From UMGS1649 sp045534225 (GTDB lineage Bacteria > Bacillota > Clostridia > TANB77 > CAG-465): a stretch of DNA of 20,874 bases. The position numbers and the translations under genes are program-made. The stretch lies in the NCBI GenBank assembly GCA_045534225.1, contig JAZSJJ010000015.1, forward strand, positions 1 through 20,874, written 5' to 3'. The notes beneath the pieces were generated by a model, which had not been told where the DNA came from, did not search any database, and worked only from the letters and a program-made list of their open reading frames with translations. Below are positions 1-7,578 of the stretch, one piece after another (positions within the stretch are counted from its first letter, which is position 1; every line of letters begins with the position of its first letter).

Positions 1-812
1 CAGAACAAGCAGAAGCGTTTAAGAGAATACTTGATATGGATGTTCTTGGCGAAAACATGAATAAACTAGATAAACAAACAGCAGATAGAATGTTAAGAGC
101 TTCTATGGTTAAAAAGAAAGAAGAACAAGAAATAGAAGAAGTTGAAGAAGAACCTATAGAAGAGGAAGAAATAGAACCTGAAGTAGTTGAAGAGGAAGAA
201 GTTTCTGAAGAAGAAATGGATGAACTTATTATGCTAGAAGATGAGATGGCGGATATTGATGCTGAAGAAGGTACTTTAGATGCAGATGTTGAAGAGGAAG
301 AAGTCCACGAGGTTTCTGAAGACGATATAGTTCCTGGAAGTGTAGTTCAAGCAAGACAATGGTTAAGTTTAGGCTGGATGGGATATCTAAGTGGTAGACT
401 AAATAGCGAAAAAGAAGTAAGATATTTTGCAGAACATATTTCGGCTAATGGTGTAAAGAAATTAGGTAAATTAAAAGATACCGGCTGGTATGAAAGATAT
501 AACTATTCTCAAGAGTATTCAATCGCTATAGTAGAATACATTGTTTCTACATATGGTGTAAGAACATTCAAAAAATTCTATGAAGATCCAACAGATTATG
601 AACATACATTAGGTATAAGTAAAAGAGCATTTGAAGCTAGAGTAAAAGCATACATATATGGTAAGTATGGTCCAAATAGAATGAAAGAAGAAGTAGAAGA
701 AAAAGCAGATGAAGATTTAAGCGTTACGGAAGTTAGAATAGATAGAAACGGTGGAGCAACAATTACTGAACTACAAATAGAACAAGAACCACCAGTTTTA
801 GAAATAGTATAA
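1..812 (+). CDS. C-terminal part of an acidic protein of unknown function, with a peptidase-MA-like tail
   Basis: The reading frame is open from base 3 with no stop, so the 5' end lies outside the window; the first internal ATG (36) has no convincing ribosome binding site. The visible 269 residues start with a short helical, charged segment, then a roughly 70-residue stretch (about bases 117-330) dominated by Glu and Asp, then a folded-looking domain (about 338-690). That domain contains WLSLGWMGYLSG, then YSQEYSIAIVEYIVSTYG, then GISKRAFEARVKAYIYGKYG. This order resembles the tail of gluzincin (peptidase MA-like) proteins, where P-x-WLxEGxAxYLSG is followed by YxQSYxxVxYIxxxYG and a G(L/I)SxxxFExxxxxYL end. 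The HExxH zinc motif is absent from the visible part and the EG of the WLxEG motif is replaced by LG, so any peptidase activity is doubtful. I do not recognise the gene. A terminator follows it. Confidence 0.6.
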   Translation, partial: EQAEAFKRILDMDVLGENMNKLDKQTADRMLRASMVKKKEEQEIEEVEEEPIEEEEIEPEVVEEEEVSEEEMDELIMLEDEMADIDAEEGTLDADVEEEEVHEVSEDDIVPGSVVQARQWLSLGWMGYLSGRLNSEKEVRYFAEHISANGVKKLGKLKDTGWYERYNYSQEYSIAIVEYIVSTYGVRTFKKFYEDPTDYEHTLGISKRAFEARVKAYIYGKYGPNRMKEEVEEKADEDLSVTEVRIDRNGGATITELQIEQEPPVLEIV

Positions 813-850
813 AAATATATACAAGATGAACAAAATTAAATTATGAATAA

Positions 851-879
851 CATAAAAAGAGGTCAAGCCTCTTTTTATG
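851..879 (+). terminator. Intrinsic terminator after the acidic protein gene
   Basis: A perfect 12-base inverted repeat (CATAAAAAGAGG / CCTCTTTTTATG) with a 5-base loop; the T run lies within the 3' arm. The A run on the 5' arm means it could work on both strands. It separates the first gene from rnpB. Confidence 0.8.
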
Positions 880-898
880 TTGTCTTCTTACTCTAAAC

Positions 899-927
899 TA
901 GACAAAAGACAAGAAAAGTTGTATAAT
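899..927 (+). promoter_or_regulatory. Promoter of rnpB
   Basis: -35 TAGACA (899-904), a 17-base spacer and a perfect -10 TATAAT (922-927). The predicted start (about 933) falls exactly at the 5' strand of the RNase P P1 helix, as expected for direct transcription of the RNA. Confidence 0.8.
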
Positions 928-931
928 ACTA

Positions 932-1265
932 ATTGCAAGTATTTCTGACAGTCGCGTAAGCTAGTCTTGCGAGGAAAGTCCGGGCACCTCAAGGTAGTAA
1001 TGGTAGATAACGTCTACTGGGAGTGATCCTAAGGAAAGTGCAACAGAAAATAACCGCCGTAAGGTAAGGGTGAAAAAGTGAGGTAAGAGCTCACTAATTT
1101 GTATGGTGACATATGAGTGGTGTAAACCCCATTTGGTGCAACACAGATAAAGAAGATTAAGGTTACCTTGCCGCCTTCTTGAAATGTGGCTAGAGATGTA
1201 TAGCAATGTACATCCCAGATTAATGGCTGTCTAAAACAGAACCCGGCTTATGAAATGCTTGCAAA
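932..1265 (+). ncRNA. rnpB: RNase P RNA (catalytic subunit, type A-like)
   Basis: This is the catalytic RNA that removes 5' leaders from pre-tRNAs. The P1 helix closes the molecule: TTGCAAGTATTTC (933-945) pairs with GAAATGCTTGCAA (1252-1264) with one G-U. The universally conserved P4 region is visible on both sides: GAGGAAAGTCCGGGC (971-985) and ACAGAACCCGGCTTA (1236-1250). The internal GCAACAGAAAATAACCGCC and AAGGTAAGGGTGAAAAAG blocks follow the E. coli-like type A layout rather than the Bacillus type B layout. It has its own promoter and terminator. Reading frames that cross it on the opposite strand are not genes. Confidence 0.97.
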
Positions 1266-1270
1266 TATTT

Positions 1271-1298
1271 GTTGTATGTTTATACATACAACTTTTTT
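1271..1298 (+). terminator. Intrinsic terminator of rnpB
   Basis: GTTGTATGT (1271-1279), 4-base loop, ACATACAAC (1284-1292), then six T. It begins 6 bases after the P1 helix ends. Confidence 0.9.
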
Positions 1299-1324
1299 GT
1301 AACCAAAATGTAATAAAAAAAGTG

Positions 1325-1353
1325 TTGTAAAATATAAATATATGAGGTAGTAT
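1325..1353 (+). promoter_or_regulatory. Possible promoter of the FN3-like membrane protein
   Basis: TTGTAA (1325-1330), 17 bases, TAGTAT (1348-1353). Two TATAAT hexamers further down (1362-1367 and 1370-1375) lack a good -35 at the right distance, so the exact promoter is uncertain in this very AT-rich stretch. Confidence 0.35.
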
Positions 1354-1391
1354 ATATTATATATAATTGTATAATATATAGGTGATAACTA

Positions 1392-1865
1392 ATGAAACAA
1401 AGAAAAATGACAAAGAAACAACACAAAGAAAATGTAAGTATAATAACTTTTGGAATGGTAGTTGTAACAGTTGGGATAACTCTTACAGCACTTGTTATGA
1501 GTGTGGATAACAGAATATCGTTTCTAAGTGCATCTAAAGAAACTAATAATAGTTTAATCATGTCAAATGAATTGGCAAAAGAAGTGGATTTAGAAGTTGA
1601 ATCTTCAGTAGCTACAAATGCAGGCAATGTATCATTAAATGTAAAAACTACTTCTACAAATCCAAAAAGTTTCAAAGAATATAGATATTATATTAAAGAG
1701 AGTACAAATGACATATATGTTTTAGATGCAATAAAGATAGAAGAGCAACATGCATATGCAAAATTAGATCCTAATACAGCATATGATGTTAAAGTTGAGG
1801 CGATAAGCCATAATGGCTCTACAATGACATCTTCAACATCAGGTGTAACCCCTGTATTTGATTAG
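1392..1865 (+). CDS. Small membrane-anchored protein with a fibronectin type III-like domain
   Basis: This 157-residue protein has a short basic N-terminus (MKQRKMTKKQHK), one hydrophobic segment (about residues 15-37) that would act as an uncleaved signal anchor, a Ser/Thr/Asn-rich linker, and a C-terminal beta-rich domain (about 68-155). The domain has the FN3 signature near its end: L-x-P-N-T-A-Y-D-V-K-V-E-A, followed by a S-G-V-T-P strand. The likely topology is cytoplasmic N-terminus and extracellular FN3-like domain. The start is supported by GGTGAT 6 bases upstream. It appears monocistronic, between rnpB and the aspS T-box promoter. FN3 modules on bacterial surface proteins usually mediate spacing or binding; nothing here identifies the ligand. 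The domain call is by pattern only. Confidence 0.7.
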   Translation: MKQRKMTKKQHKENVSIITFGMVVVTVGITLTALVMSVDNRISFLSASKETNNSLIMSNELAKEVDLEVESSVATNAGNVSLNVKTTSTNPKSFKEYRYYIKESTNDIYVLDAIKIEEQHAYAKLDPNTAYDVKVEAISHNGSTMTSSTSGVTPVFD

Positions 1866-1878
1866 TAAAAAATAGTTG

Positions 1879-1907
1879 TTGACAATAACACAAAAAAATA
1901 GTATACT
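1879..1907 (+). promoter_or_regulatory. Promoter of the aspS T-box leader
   Basis: A perfect -35 TTGACA (1879-1884), 17 bases, -10 TATACT (1902-1907). The predicted start near 1914 lies just ahead of the Stem I sequence of the T-box. Confidence 0.8.
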
Positions 1908-1913
1908 TATTTT

Positions 1914-2146
1914 GTTAAATGCGATGACAAGGGAAGAGTAATAAACAAACCTAATCAATAGAGAATAACACCTAGGCTGGAAGTGTTAGATTAGAATTTA
2001 TGAAAGACACCCTATGAGCAGACTTATGAAAAGTAAGTACGTGTACTGCACGTTAAAATAAAAGAGAAGTAAATAGGGTGGCACCACGAAAGAATATATC
2101 TCTCGTCCCTAATATGTGAGAACATATTAGAGGCGAGAGCCTTTTT
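1914..2146 (+). promoter_or_regulatory. T-box riboswitch for tRNA-Asp
   Basis: The leader senses uncharged tRNA and allows transcription of aspS when Asp-tRNA is short. Stem I is visible: an AAGAGTAATA block on its 5' side (from about 1934), nested helices CTAATC/GATTAG (1951-1956 with 1989-1994) and TAACAC/GTGTTA (1966-1971 with 1983-1988). On the 3' side, GAAA-GAC-A gives a specifier triplet GAC (2006-2008), the Asp codon, followed by the usual purine. The hallmark T-box AGGGTGGCACCACG is at 2075-2088. Its UGGC bulge would pair with a GCCA acceptor end, which fits the G73 discriminator of tRNA-Asp. A terminator closes the leader. The target and both tRNA contacts agree. Confidence 0.95.
2100..2146 (+). 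terminator. T-box attenuator terminator
   Basis: CTCTCG (2100-2105) pairs with CGAGAG (2134-2139), and inside it CTAATATGT pairs with ACATATTAG around a GAGA loop; a T run follows (2142-2146). The T-box sequence upstream can form the competing antiterminator. A look-alike of the upper stem (CTAATATGT, then GCATATTA) recurs at 2151-2171 without a T run. Confidence 0.9.
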
Positions 2147-2218
2147 ATATCTAATATGTTTAAGCATATTAAATATTTATTATAATTTATATATACATAT
2201 TAAAAGGAGGAAAGAAAG

Positions 2219-4009
2219 ATGTCTGAATTAATTACAGGACAAAAAAGAAGTGCTAGATGCACAGAGTTTACTGAAGCCGATGTAGGTAAAAACATTACAG
2301 TAATGGGCTGGGTAGACACAAGAAGAGATATGGGTAAAATCATATTCGTTGACCTTAGAGATAGAAGCGGAATAATCCAAGTAGTAATTGATGATAGAGT
2401 GTCAGCTGAAGATTTTGAAAAAGCAAGCCATATCAAAAACGAATACGTTATATCAGTAGAAGGTGTGGTTAATAAAAGAGAAGATTCAAAAGTTAACCCA
2501 AAATTAAAAACAGGAACAATAGAAGTTATTGCTAAATCTGTTAGAATACTTTCAGAATGTGATACTTTACCATTCCAAATTGAGGAAGCGGATCAAGTAG
2601 GAGATCAAACAAGACTTAAATATAGATATCTAGATTTAAGAAGTAAATCAATGCAAAGAAACTTAAAATTAAAGAGTGATATTTGTCACATTACAAGAAA
2701 CTTCTTCCATGATGAAGGATTTATTGAAGTTGAAACTCCAATGCTAAATAAATCTACACCAGAAGGAGCACGTGACTACTTAGTACCAAGTAGAGTAAAT
2801 CCAGGAATGTTTTATGCATTACCTCAATCTCCACAATTATTTAAACAAATATTAATGTTATCTGGATATGATAGATATATCCAAATAGCTAGATGTTTTA
2901 GAGATGAGGACTTAAGAGCAGATAGACAACCAGAATTTACACAAATAGATATGGAATTATCTTTCGTGGACGAAGATGATGTAATCGATGTAAATGAAAG
3001 ATACTTAAAGAAAATATTTAAAGAAATTAAAGGTATAGATATTGAAACTCCATTCATGAGAATGCCTTATGATGAAGCTATGAGAAGATACGGTTCAGAT
3101 AAACCAGACTTAAGATTTGGCATGGAACTTACAGATATGTCAGATATATTTGCAGGTTGCGAATTTAAAGTGTTTGCAGATACAATAGCTAAAGGTGGAA
3201 GTGTTAGAACAATAACTGTTCCAGGAGCAGCTAACTACACTAGAAAACAAATTGATGAACTTATAGATTTCGTAAAAATATATAAAGCGAAAGGTCTTGC
3301 ATCGTTTGCTATTGAAAATGGAGAATACAAATCTAACATATTAAGATTTATGTCTGAGGATATAATAGCTAAAGTTGTTGAAAGAGCAAACGCTAAAGAA
3401 GGCGATCTTGTATTATTCGTAGCAGATACTAACGAAGTTGTATTTGCAGCATTAGGCGCATTAAGATGCGAAATGGCTAAGAGATTAAACTTAATAAACA
3501 AAGATGAATACAAATTCTTATGGGTAGTAGATTTCCCTATGTTTGAATGGGACGAAGAAAATAACAGATGTAAAGCTGTTCACCATCCATTCACAGCACC
3601 TAAGGATGAAGACCTAGCATTCATGGAAGAAAGACCATTAGATGTTAAAGCTAAAGCTTACGATATCGTATTAAACGGTACAGAACTTGGAGGAGGAAGT
3701 ATTAGAATACACTCTAGAGAAGTTCAAAGAAGAGTATTTAACTTACTTGGATTTACAGATGAACAAGCACAAGCTAGATTTGGTTTCTTACTAGATGCAT
3801 TTAAATATGGTGTACCACCTCATGGAGGTTTAGCATATGGTCTAGATAGACTTGTAATGTTAGTACTTGGATTAGACACAATAAGAGATACAATTGCATT
3901 CCCTAAAGATAAGAGTGCAGCTTGTCAAATGTCTGAAGCACCAAACGTGGTAGATCAAAAACAACTTGACGAACTTCATATTAAATTGAATTTACCTGAA
4001 GAACAATAA
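2219..4009 (+). CDS. aspS: Aspartate--tRNA ligase
   Basis: This enzyme charges tRNA-Asp with aspartate in the cytoplasm. The 596-residue length is normal for the bacterial class II enzyme, which has an N-terminal OB-fold anticodon domain (about 1-110), the catalytic core, and the bacterial GAD insertion. Motif 2 is FRDEDLRADRQPEFTQID (starts at residue 227) and motif 3 is GLAYGLDRLVM (GLDR at 541-544). The tRNA-binding strand GWVDTRRDMG carries Met (residue 38) where E. coli AspRS has Leu and known non-discriminating enzymes have His, so discrimination cannot be settled from this alone. A strong AGGAGG lies 8 bases before the ATG. The gene is under T-box control and is probably cotranscribed with gpsA 40 bases downstream. 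Confidence 0.98.
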   Translation: MSELITGQKRSARCTEFTEADVGKNITVMGWVDTRRDMGKIIFVDLRDRSGIIQVVIDDRVSAEDFEKASHIKNEYVISVEGVVNKREDSKVNPKLKTGTIEVIAKSVRILSECDTLPFQIEEADQVGDQTRLKYRYLDLRSKSMQRNLKLKSDICHITRNFFHDEGFIEVETPMLNKSTPEGARDYLVPSRVNPGMFYALPQSPQLFKQILMLSGYDRYIQIARCFRDEDLRADRQPEFTQIDMELSFVDEDDVIDVNERYLKKIFKEIKGIDIETPFMRMPYDEAMRRYGSDKPDLRFGMELTDMSDIFAGCEFKVFADTIAKGGSVRTITVPGAANYTRKQIDELIDFVKIYKAKGLASFAIENGEYKSNILRFMSEDIIAKVVERANAKEGDLVLFVADTNEVVFAALGALRCEMAKRLNLINKDEYKFLWVVDFPMFEWDEENNRCKAVHHPFTAPKDEDLAFMEERPLDVKAKAYDIVLNGTELGGGSIRIHSREVQRRVFNLLGFTDEQAQARFGFLLDAFKYGVPPHGGLAYGLDRLVMLVLGLDTIRDTIAFPKDKSAACQMSEAPNVVDQKQLDELHIKLNLPEEQ

Positions 4010-4049
4010 TACTAAAAATATATAAACATATACGAAAGGAAAAAGATTT

Positions 4050-5012
4050 ATGAAAATAGCAATATTAGGAGCTGGAGCATTAGCAATAGGATTTGCTAAG
4101 GTTTTGGAAGGAAGAGATTTTGACATAGTAATGTGGACAAAATTTGAAGCGGAAAAAGATGAAATTCTAACAACTAGAGTGAATTCTAAGTTATTCCCAG
4201 GAATAAGACTTGCAGATGAAGTTAAAATTACAACAGATATAGTAGAATCTGTAAAAGGAGCGGACGTAATACTTAACGTCCTTCCGTTTATAGCTATTAG
4301 AGATACTATAGAATTAATAAAAGATTTCTATGATGAGAAACAAATAATAATTAGTGCAACTAAAGGTATAGATGAAGAAAACTTTATAACTACAACAAAG
4401 CTTTTTGAAGAATATTTAGGGGCTACAAAAATTTCTGCATTATCTGGTCCGTCTTTTGCAATTGATGTTGCAAAGCATACAGAAATTTCTCTTATGTTAG
4501 GAACTACATCTAAAGAAGCAGAGGACATGACTCGTATGCTTCTTGAAACAGATGCTATAAAAATGGAAACTACTGAAGATATTGATGGAATACAATTCTG
4601 TGGAGCAATTAAAAATGCTATAGCGGTAGGTTCTGGAATGTTGGCTGGATTAAATGTTGCTGATTCAACTAGAGCAGCATATTTAGCAACAGGTATGACA
4701 GATATGGCAAAAGCGTTAGTTATGCTTGGCGGTAAGAAAGAAACTGCATATACATATGCTGGAGCAGGAGATCTTATGCTTACATGTATGAGCCCTACAA
4801 GCCGTAACTTTACATTTGGTTATTATTTAGGACAAGGGTTAAATGTTGATGAAGCATTTAAGATGATGAACAACAAAACTGTAGAAGGATACAAAGTAAT
4901 ACGAGCCTTAAACAAATATAGTAAGGAAAAAGATATACCTTTTTATACAATACCAGTGTTATATGACATAGTATTTAATGGCAAAGATGTAAATAATATA
5001 AAGAAAGTGTAA
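4050..5012 (+). CDS. gpsA: Glycerol-3-phosphate dehydrogenase, NAD(P)+ type
   Basis: It reduces dihydroxyacetone phosphate to sn-glycerol 3-phosphate, the backbone precursor of membrane phospholipids. The 320-residue protein begins with a Rossmann fold, MKIAILGAGALAIGFA. The family usually has GxGxWGTALA here, so the Trp-Gly-Thr part is altered. Other family hallmarks are present: SATKGID, SGPSFA, the catalytic Lys in GAIKNAIAVGSG (K188), and GAGDLMLTCMSPTSRN (D241), followed by FGYYLGQG. The start has AAAGGAAAAA in front. No terminator separates it from aspS, so the T-box may also affect it. A stable hairpin follows the gene, then an independent promoter. The altered nucleotide motif makes me slightly less certain of the coenzyme than of the family. 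Confidence 0.93.
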   Translation: MKIAILGAGALAIGFAKVLEGRDFDIVMWTKFEAEKDEILTTRVNSKLFPGIRLADEVKITTDIVESVKGADVILNVLPFIAIRDTIELIKDFYDEKQIIISATKGIDEENFITTTKLFEEYLGATKISALSGPSFAIDVAKHTEISLMLGTTSKEAEDMTRMLLETDAIKMETTEDIDGIQFCGAIKNAIAVGSGMLAGLNVADSTRAAYLATGMTDMAKALVMLGGKKETAYTYAGAGDLMLTCMSPTSRNFTFGYYLGQGLNVDEAFKMMNNKTVEGYKVIRALNKYSKEKDIPFYTIPVLYDIVFNGKDVNNIKKV

Positions 5013-5032
5013 ATAATAATTATAATAAAATA

Positions 5033-5065
5033 TAGAAAGCGGGAGCGATAAGCTCTCGCTTTCTA
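5033..5065 (+). terminator. Strong hairpin after gpsA, possible terminator
   Basis: TAGAAAGCGGGAGC (5033-5046) pairs with GCTCTCGCTTTCTA (5052-5065), 14 pairs with one G-U and a 5-base loop. The bases after it (CCATTTATC) do not form a T run, so it may act as a weak terminator or a 3'-end stabiliser. Confidence 0.5.
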
Positions 5066-5104
5066 CCATTTATCTGCAAAATAAGTACACTTGTCGACAT
5101 AAAA

Positions 5105-5133
5105 TTGAAAAATGCCTAAAAATGTGGTACAAT
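5105..5133 (+). promoter_or_regulatory. Promoter of the ABC transporter-like gene
   Basis: TTGAAA (5105-5110), 17 bases, TACAAT (5128-5133). The predicted start near 5140 gives a leader of about 70 bases before the ATG at 5210. No other feature was recognised in 5066-5209. Confidence 0.65.
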
Positions 5134-5209
5134 AATAATGCAAGAATTTGGTTGACATGGGCGATAAATTGTCTATGTAAATAATAATTAGAAAAGGAGA
5201 AATAAAAGG

Positions 5210-7012
5210 ATGATAAAAAAACTCTTGCAAAAAATAGCAACACTCATTAGCACAGTTTTCAAACCTTTCGGATTGAAGCACAAAATGGTAGAGGTACCAA
5301 CCAATCTTAAAAGGAGAGGTCGGAATCTAGCAATCGTAGAATTTAGTATAACATTTTTAGGTTTAGCATTTTCATTTTTACTTAAAGCAACTAATATTAT
5401 GATTGAGATGAAATTCGTCATAGTAGGTATTGTGTTCTTTATGTTATACTATGGTGAGCAAGTTCTAAGGTCTAGCCTTGATCTTGTAATTGCAGCTGAG
5501 AGCAAAAAATATCAGTTTATGTTTGATAACGAAATTATCTTAAGAGGAAGTAAAATTCTTTCCGAGGTAACGGATAAGGTGCATAAAAAGGATGAAAAAA
5601 CCAATATGTACTCTATAATGTCAAACGAGTCGGTAATAAATGTTATAAAGCGTTATTTGTCTAATTTGTGGGAACTTAAGATAAACAACATATTTAATAT
5701 TTTAGGTATTATATCTGCTATATTAATGCTTGTTGTTGCGGTTATCACAAATAATGCAATTAGCCAAAGTATCTTTATTCCCGTATTGGTAGCATTTGCT
5801 ATTACCGCATTCGCCACAACAGTATATTTGTCTATGAGTCGTAAAACTTATCACGAGAAATTCAGAGAAAGTGTCGATGAAGAGTATGAGATAAGCAACG
5901 ATCTTCTAAGGGTAACCCCGATAGTAAAGAAAGATGTTCCTATGAGAATAAATCTTCTTAGCAAAACGATTAAAGCGAATAATAGTAACTTTATAACTTT
6001 TGATAAGAAAATGAGAATCTCAAGACTTATAATGTGCATAGTAGAAACACTTGCAACTTATGGAATAATCTTGCTATATATTTTCGGTATAAACTGGCAA
6101 AATATAACTGTTGCAACAATTGCAGAAATCACTGCTAATATTGTAATAGTAACGGCGGCTTTAAGAAATATAACTAGAATTACGGATTCTCTAGATAGAT
6201 TTAGTGAACGCGTTACTGTTATAACTCGCGAAGAGTGTGAAATGAAACTCATAACTGAAACTTATGATAAAGTGACAGCAAGACATAAGGAAGATAAACC
6301 TGTAACTAGAATATGTATACCTGAATTTAAGATAAGCTATATCGAAGAATCGGAAAACGATAAACCATTTACCCTAAAAAGTGAAAGGGAGATAGTTATT
6401 TCTACCGGCGATGTAGCAATACTTTATGGACCTTCTGGATCTGGTAAGTCTACGTTTATGAAACTCATAACTGAAAGAATCACATTAAATAAGAGTGTGG
6501 ATATCCCTTCGACATCTAGATTCTTATATTATGATGAAAAACTTAGGTTTGGTTCTCTTAGCGTATTTCAAGAATTGTTCTGTAACGATGAACAACCAAA
6601 TCTTGCAAAAATGCAGGACATTCTTGTAAACCTTCATCTGTGGCAAGAAATTACCACAAACTGCGTAGATGTATGGCAATACCTCAAAGAGAAGAAGTAT
6701 AATCATTTTTCAAACGGTCAGAAGCAAAGACTTATTATTGCAAAAATGCTTTACTGGATTGATGAAAATATAGATGTGCTTGTACTTGATGAGTGTACCT
6801 CAGGACTTGATGATGTTATAGGCGAGGTCGAAGGTGCAAACGCGCAAGAGATACTCGAATATATAACAACATATAGCAATAAAGACAAAAAGCGCATAGT
6901 TGTAATTTCTACTCATCAGAACATTGATGATTTCATTTCAAACATCGAAACGAATTTTAACATCCAAAAATTACAATTTGTTAGAAAAGGAGACTGCAAC
7001 ATAGTTAATTGA
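5210..7012 (+). CDS. ABC-exporter-like half transporter (fused membrane and ATPase domains)
   Basis: This 600-residue protein joins an N-terminal membrane domain to an ABC ATPase. Hydrophobic segments lie at about 39-60, 68-82, 160-180, 187-208, 271-293 and 300-318, giving six predicted passes. The ATPase has Walker A GPSGSGKST (407-415), signature FSNGQKQRL (from 500), Walker B DVLVLDE (522-528) and the switch His in STHQ (H569). The signature is LSGGQ-like but reads FSNGQ, and the Q-loop position appears to be YYDEKLRFGSL with no Gln. The catalytic Glu (E528) is present, so ATP hydrolysis is plausible. No partner half-transporter is adjacent, so it would act as a homodimer or with a distant partner. 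It is monocistronic, between its own promoter and a strong terminator. The substrate cannot be told. Confidence 0.85.
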   Translation: MIKKLLQKIATLISTVFKPFGLKHKMVEVPTNLKRRGRNLAIVEFSITFLGLAFSFLLKATNIMIEMKFVIVGIVFFMLYYGEQVLRSSLDLVIAAESKKYQFMFDNEIILRGSKILSEVTDKVHKKDEKTNMYSIMSNESVINVIKRYLSNLWELKINNIFNILGIISAILMLVVAVITNNAISQSIFIPVLVAFAITAFATTVYLSMSRKTYHEKFRESVDEEYEISNDLLRVTPIVKKDVPMRINLLSKTIKANNSNFITFDKKMRISRLIMCIVETLATYGIILLYIFGINWQNITVATIAEITANIVIVTAALRNITRITDSLDRFSERVTVITREECEMKLITETYDKVTARHKEDKPVTRICIPEFKISYIEESENDKPFTLKSEREIVISTGDVAILYGPSGSGKSTFMKLITERITLNKSVDIPSTSRFLYYDEKLRFGSLSVFQELFCNDEQPNLAKMQDILVNLHLWQEITTNCVDVWQYLKEKKYNHFSNGQKQRLIIAKMLYWIDENIDVLVLDECTSGLDDVIGEVEGANAQEILEYITTYSNKDKKRIVVISTHQNIDDFISNIETNFNIQKLQFVRKGDCNIVN

Positions 7013-7024
7013 CATTTATGCTAA

Positions 7025-7061
7025 CAAAAACAAGGAGTGCAAATGCACTCCTTGTTTTTTT
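7025..7061 (+). terminator. Bidirectional terminator between convergent genes
   Basis: CAAGGAGTGC (7031-7040), AAAT loop, GCACTCCTTG (7045-7054), seven T after and an A run before. It serves the ABC gene and the minus-strand gene ending at 7064. Confidence 0.93.
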
Positions 7062-7063
7062 AC

Positions 7064-7396
7064 TTATCCCATAAAATGTTTGGGAGTAAGTTCGGTCGGA
7101 ATATATCCTAGGTTCATGTATTTTTGGATAACCAGTTCGTAGTCTTCACGAGCAATGTAACAAATTGACTTATATGGATAATCTATAAGTTTTATCCATC
7201 CGAGGAGTAGGACTGCTATATCATCATAAGATGAAACACCAATTTGTTTTGCTTTTTTCGTGATTTTAGCCCGAGTTGTCTCGTCGAGTTTTTCCAAATA
7301 GTTTTGGACTATTAAGATATGTTCCTTAAATCCTGAGTGTGACCGGCATTCATAGCCGTCTACCATATTTGGTAGTATCCATCCACTGAGAATCAT
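7064..7396 (-). CDS. Small protein of unknown function
   Basis: A 110-residue soluble protein beginning MILSGWILPN. I chose the ATG at 7396 because GGAGGTGA (7409-7402) sits 5 bases before it; a TTG at 7411 is in frame but overlaps that ribosome binding site. The protein has aromatic and hydrophobic motifs (LLLGWIKLIDYPYKSICYI; EDYELVIQKYMNLGYIP) and two likely helices, and no signal peptide or membrane segment. It reads as a real protein: a consensus promoter, a 5' UTR hairpin, a strong ribosome binding site and a shared terminator all point to it. I do not recognise the family. Small stand-alone proteins of this style occur on prophages and mobile elements as well as in core genomes, and nothing nearby decides between them. 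Confidence 0.75.
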   Translation of the reverse strand: MILSGWILPNMVDGYECRSHSGFKEHILIVQNYLEKLDETTRAKITKKAKQIGVSSYDDIAVLLLGWIKLIDYPYKSICYIAREDYELVIQKYMNLGYIPTELTPKHFMG

Positions 7397-7422
7397 GAGG
7401 TTCACCTCCAAAATTTTGTTGG

Positions 7423-7456
7423 TATTAATATTTGTGTATTCACACTAACATTAATA
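7423..7456 (-). promoter_or_regulatory. Hairpin or operator-like palindrome in the 5' UTR of the small minus-strand gene
   Basis: Two arms of 14 bases (7424-7437 and 7442-7455) around a 4-base ATTC loop. In the transcript they form 13 of 14 pairs including one G-U, and one more pair closes the base. It lies just after the predicted start and about 14 bases before the ribosome binding site. Confidence 0.55.
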
Positions 7457-7472
7457 TTATCGACTAATTAAA

Positions 7473-7501
7473 ATTATACCATAGATTACATAAAAAGTGA
7501 A
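7473..7501 (-). promoter_or_regulatory. Promoter of the small minus-strand gene
   Basis: On the minus strand, TTCACT (7501-7496), 17 bases, perfect TATAAT (7478-7473). Transcription would start near 7466. Confidence 0.65.
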
Positions 7502-7530
7502 GAATAACAAGTAGAGTAGTTCTAAATTTA

Positions 7531-7559
7531 TTTACAATTGCTTTTTTCTATGGTAAAAT
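7531..7559 (+). promoter_or_regulatory. Promoter of lepA
   Basis: TTTACA (7531-7536), 17 bases, TAAAAT (7554-7559). The start would be near 7566, leaving a short leader that begins almost at the GGAGGA ribosome binding site (7568-7573). Confidence 0.75.
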
Positions 7560-7578
7560 GTTTTAACGGAGGAAGAAA

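Noticed and set aside
1280..1675. Minus-strand reading frame with hydrophobic segments across the FN3 gene
   Set aside because: It is antisense to a better supported gene and to a terminator and has no ribosome binding site; the hydrophobic ending comes from AT-rich antisense bases.
2151..2171. Second hairpin between the T-box terminator and aspS as another attenuator
   Set aside because: It is short and lacks a T run; it repeats only the upper stem of the real terminator.
5152..5180. Second promoter before the ABC gene, from TTGACA at 5152
   Set aside because: No acceptable -10 lies 16 to 18 bases downstream.
7397..7411. TTG start for the small minus-strand gene
   Set aside because: Its codons overlap the GGAGGTGA ribosome binding site that serves the ATG at 7396.
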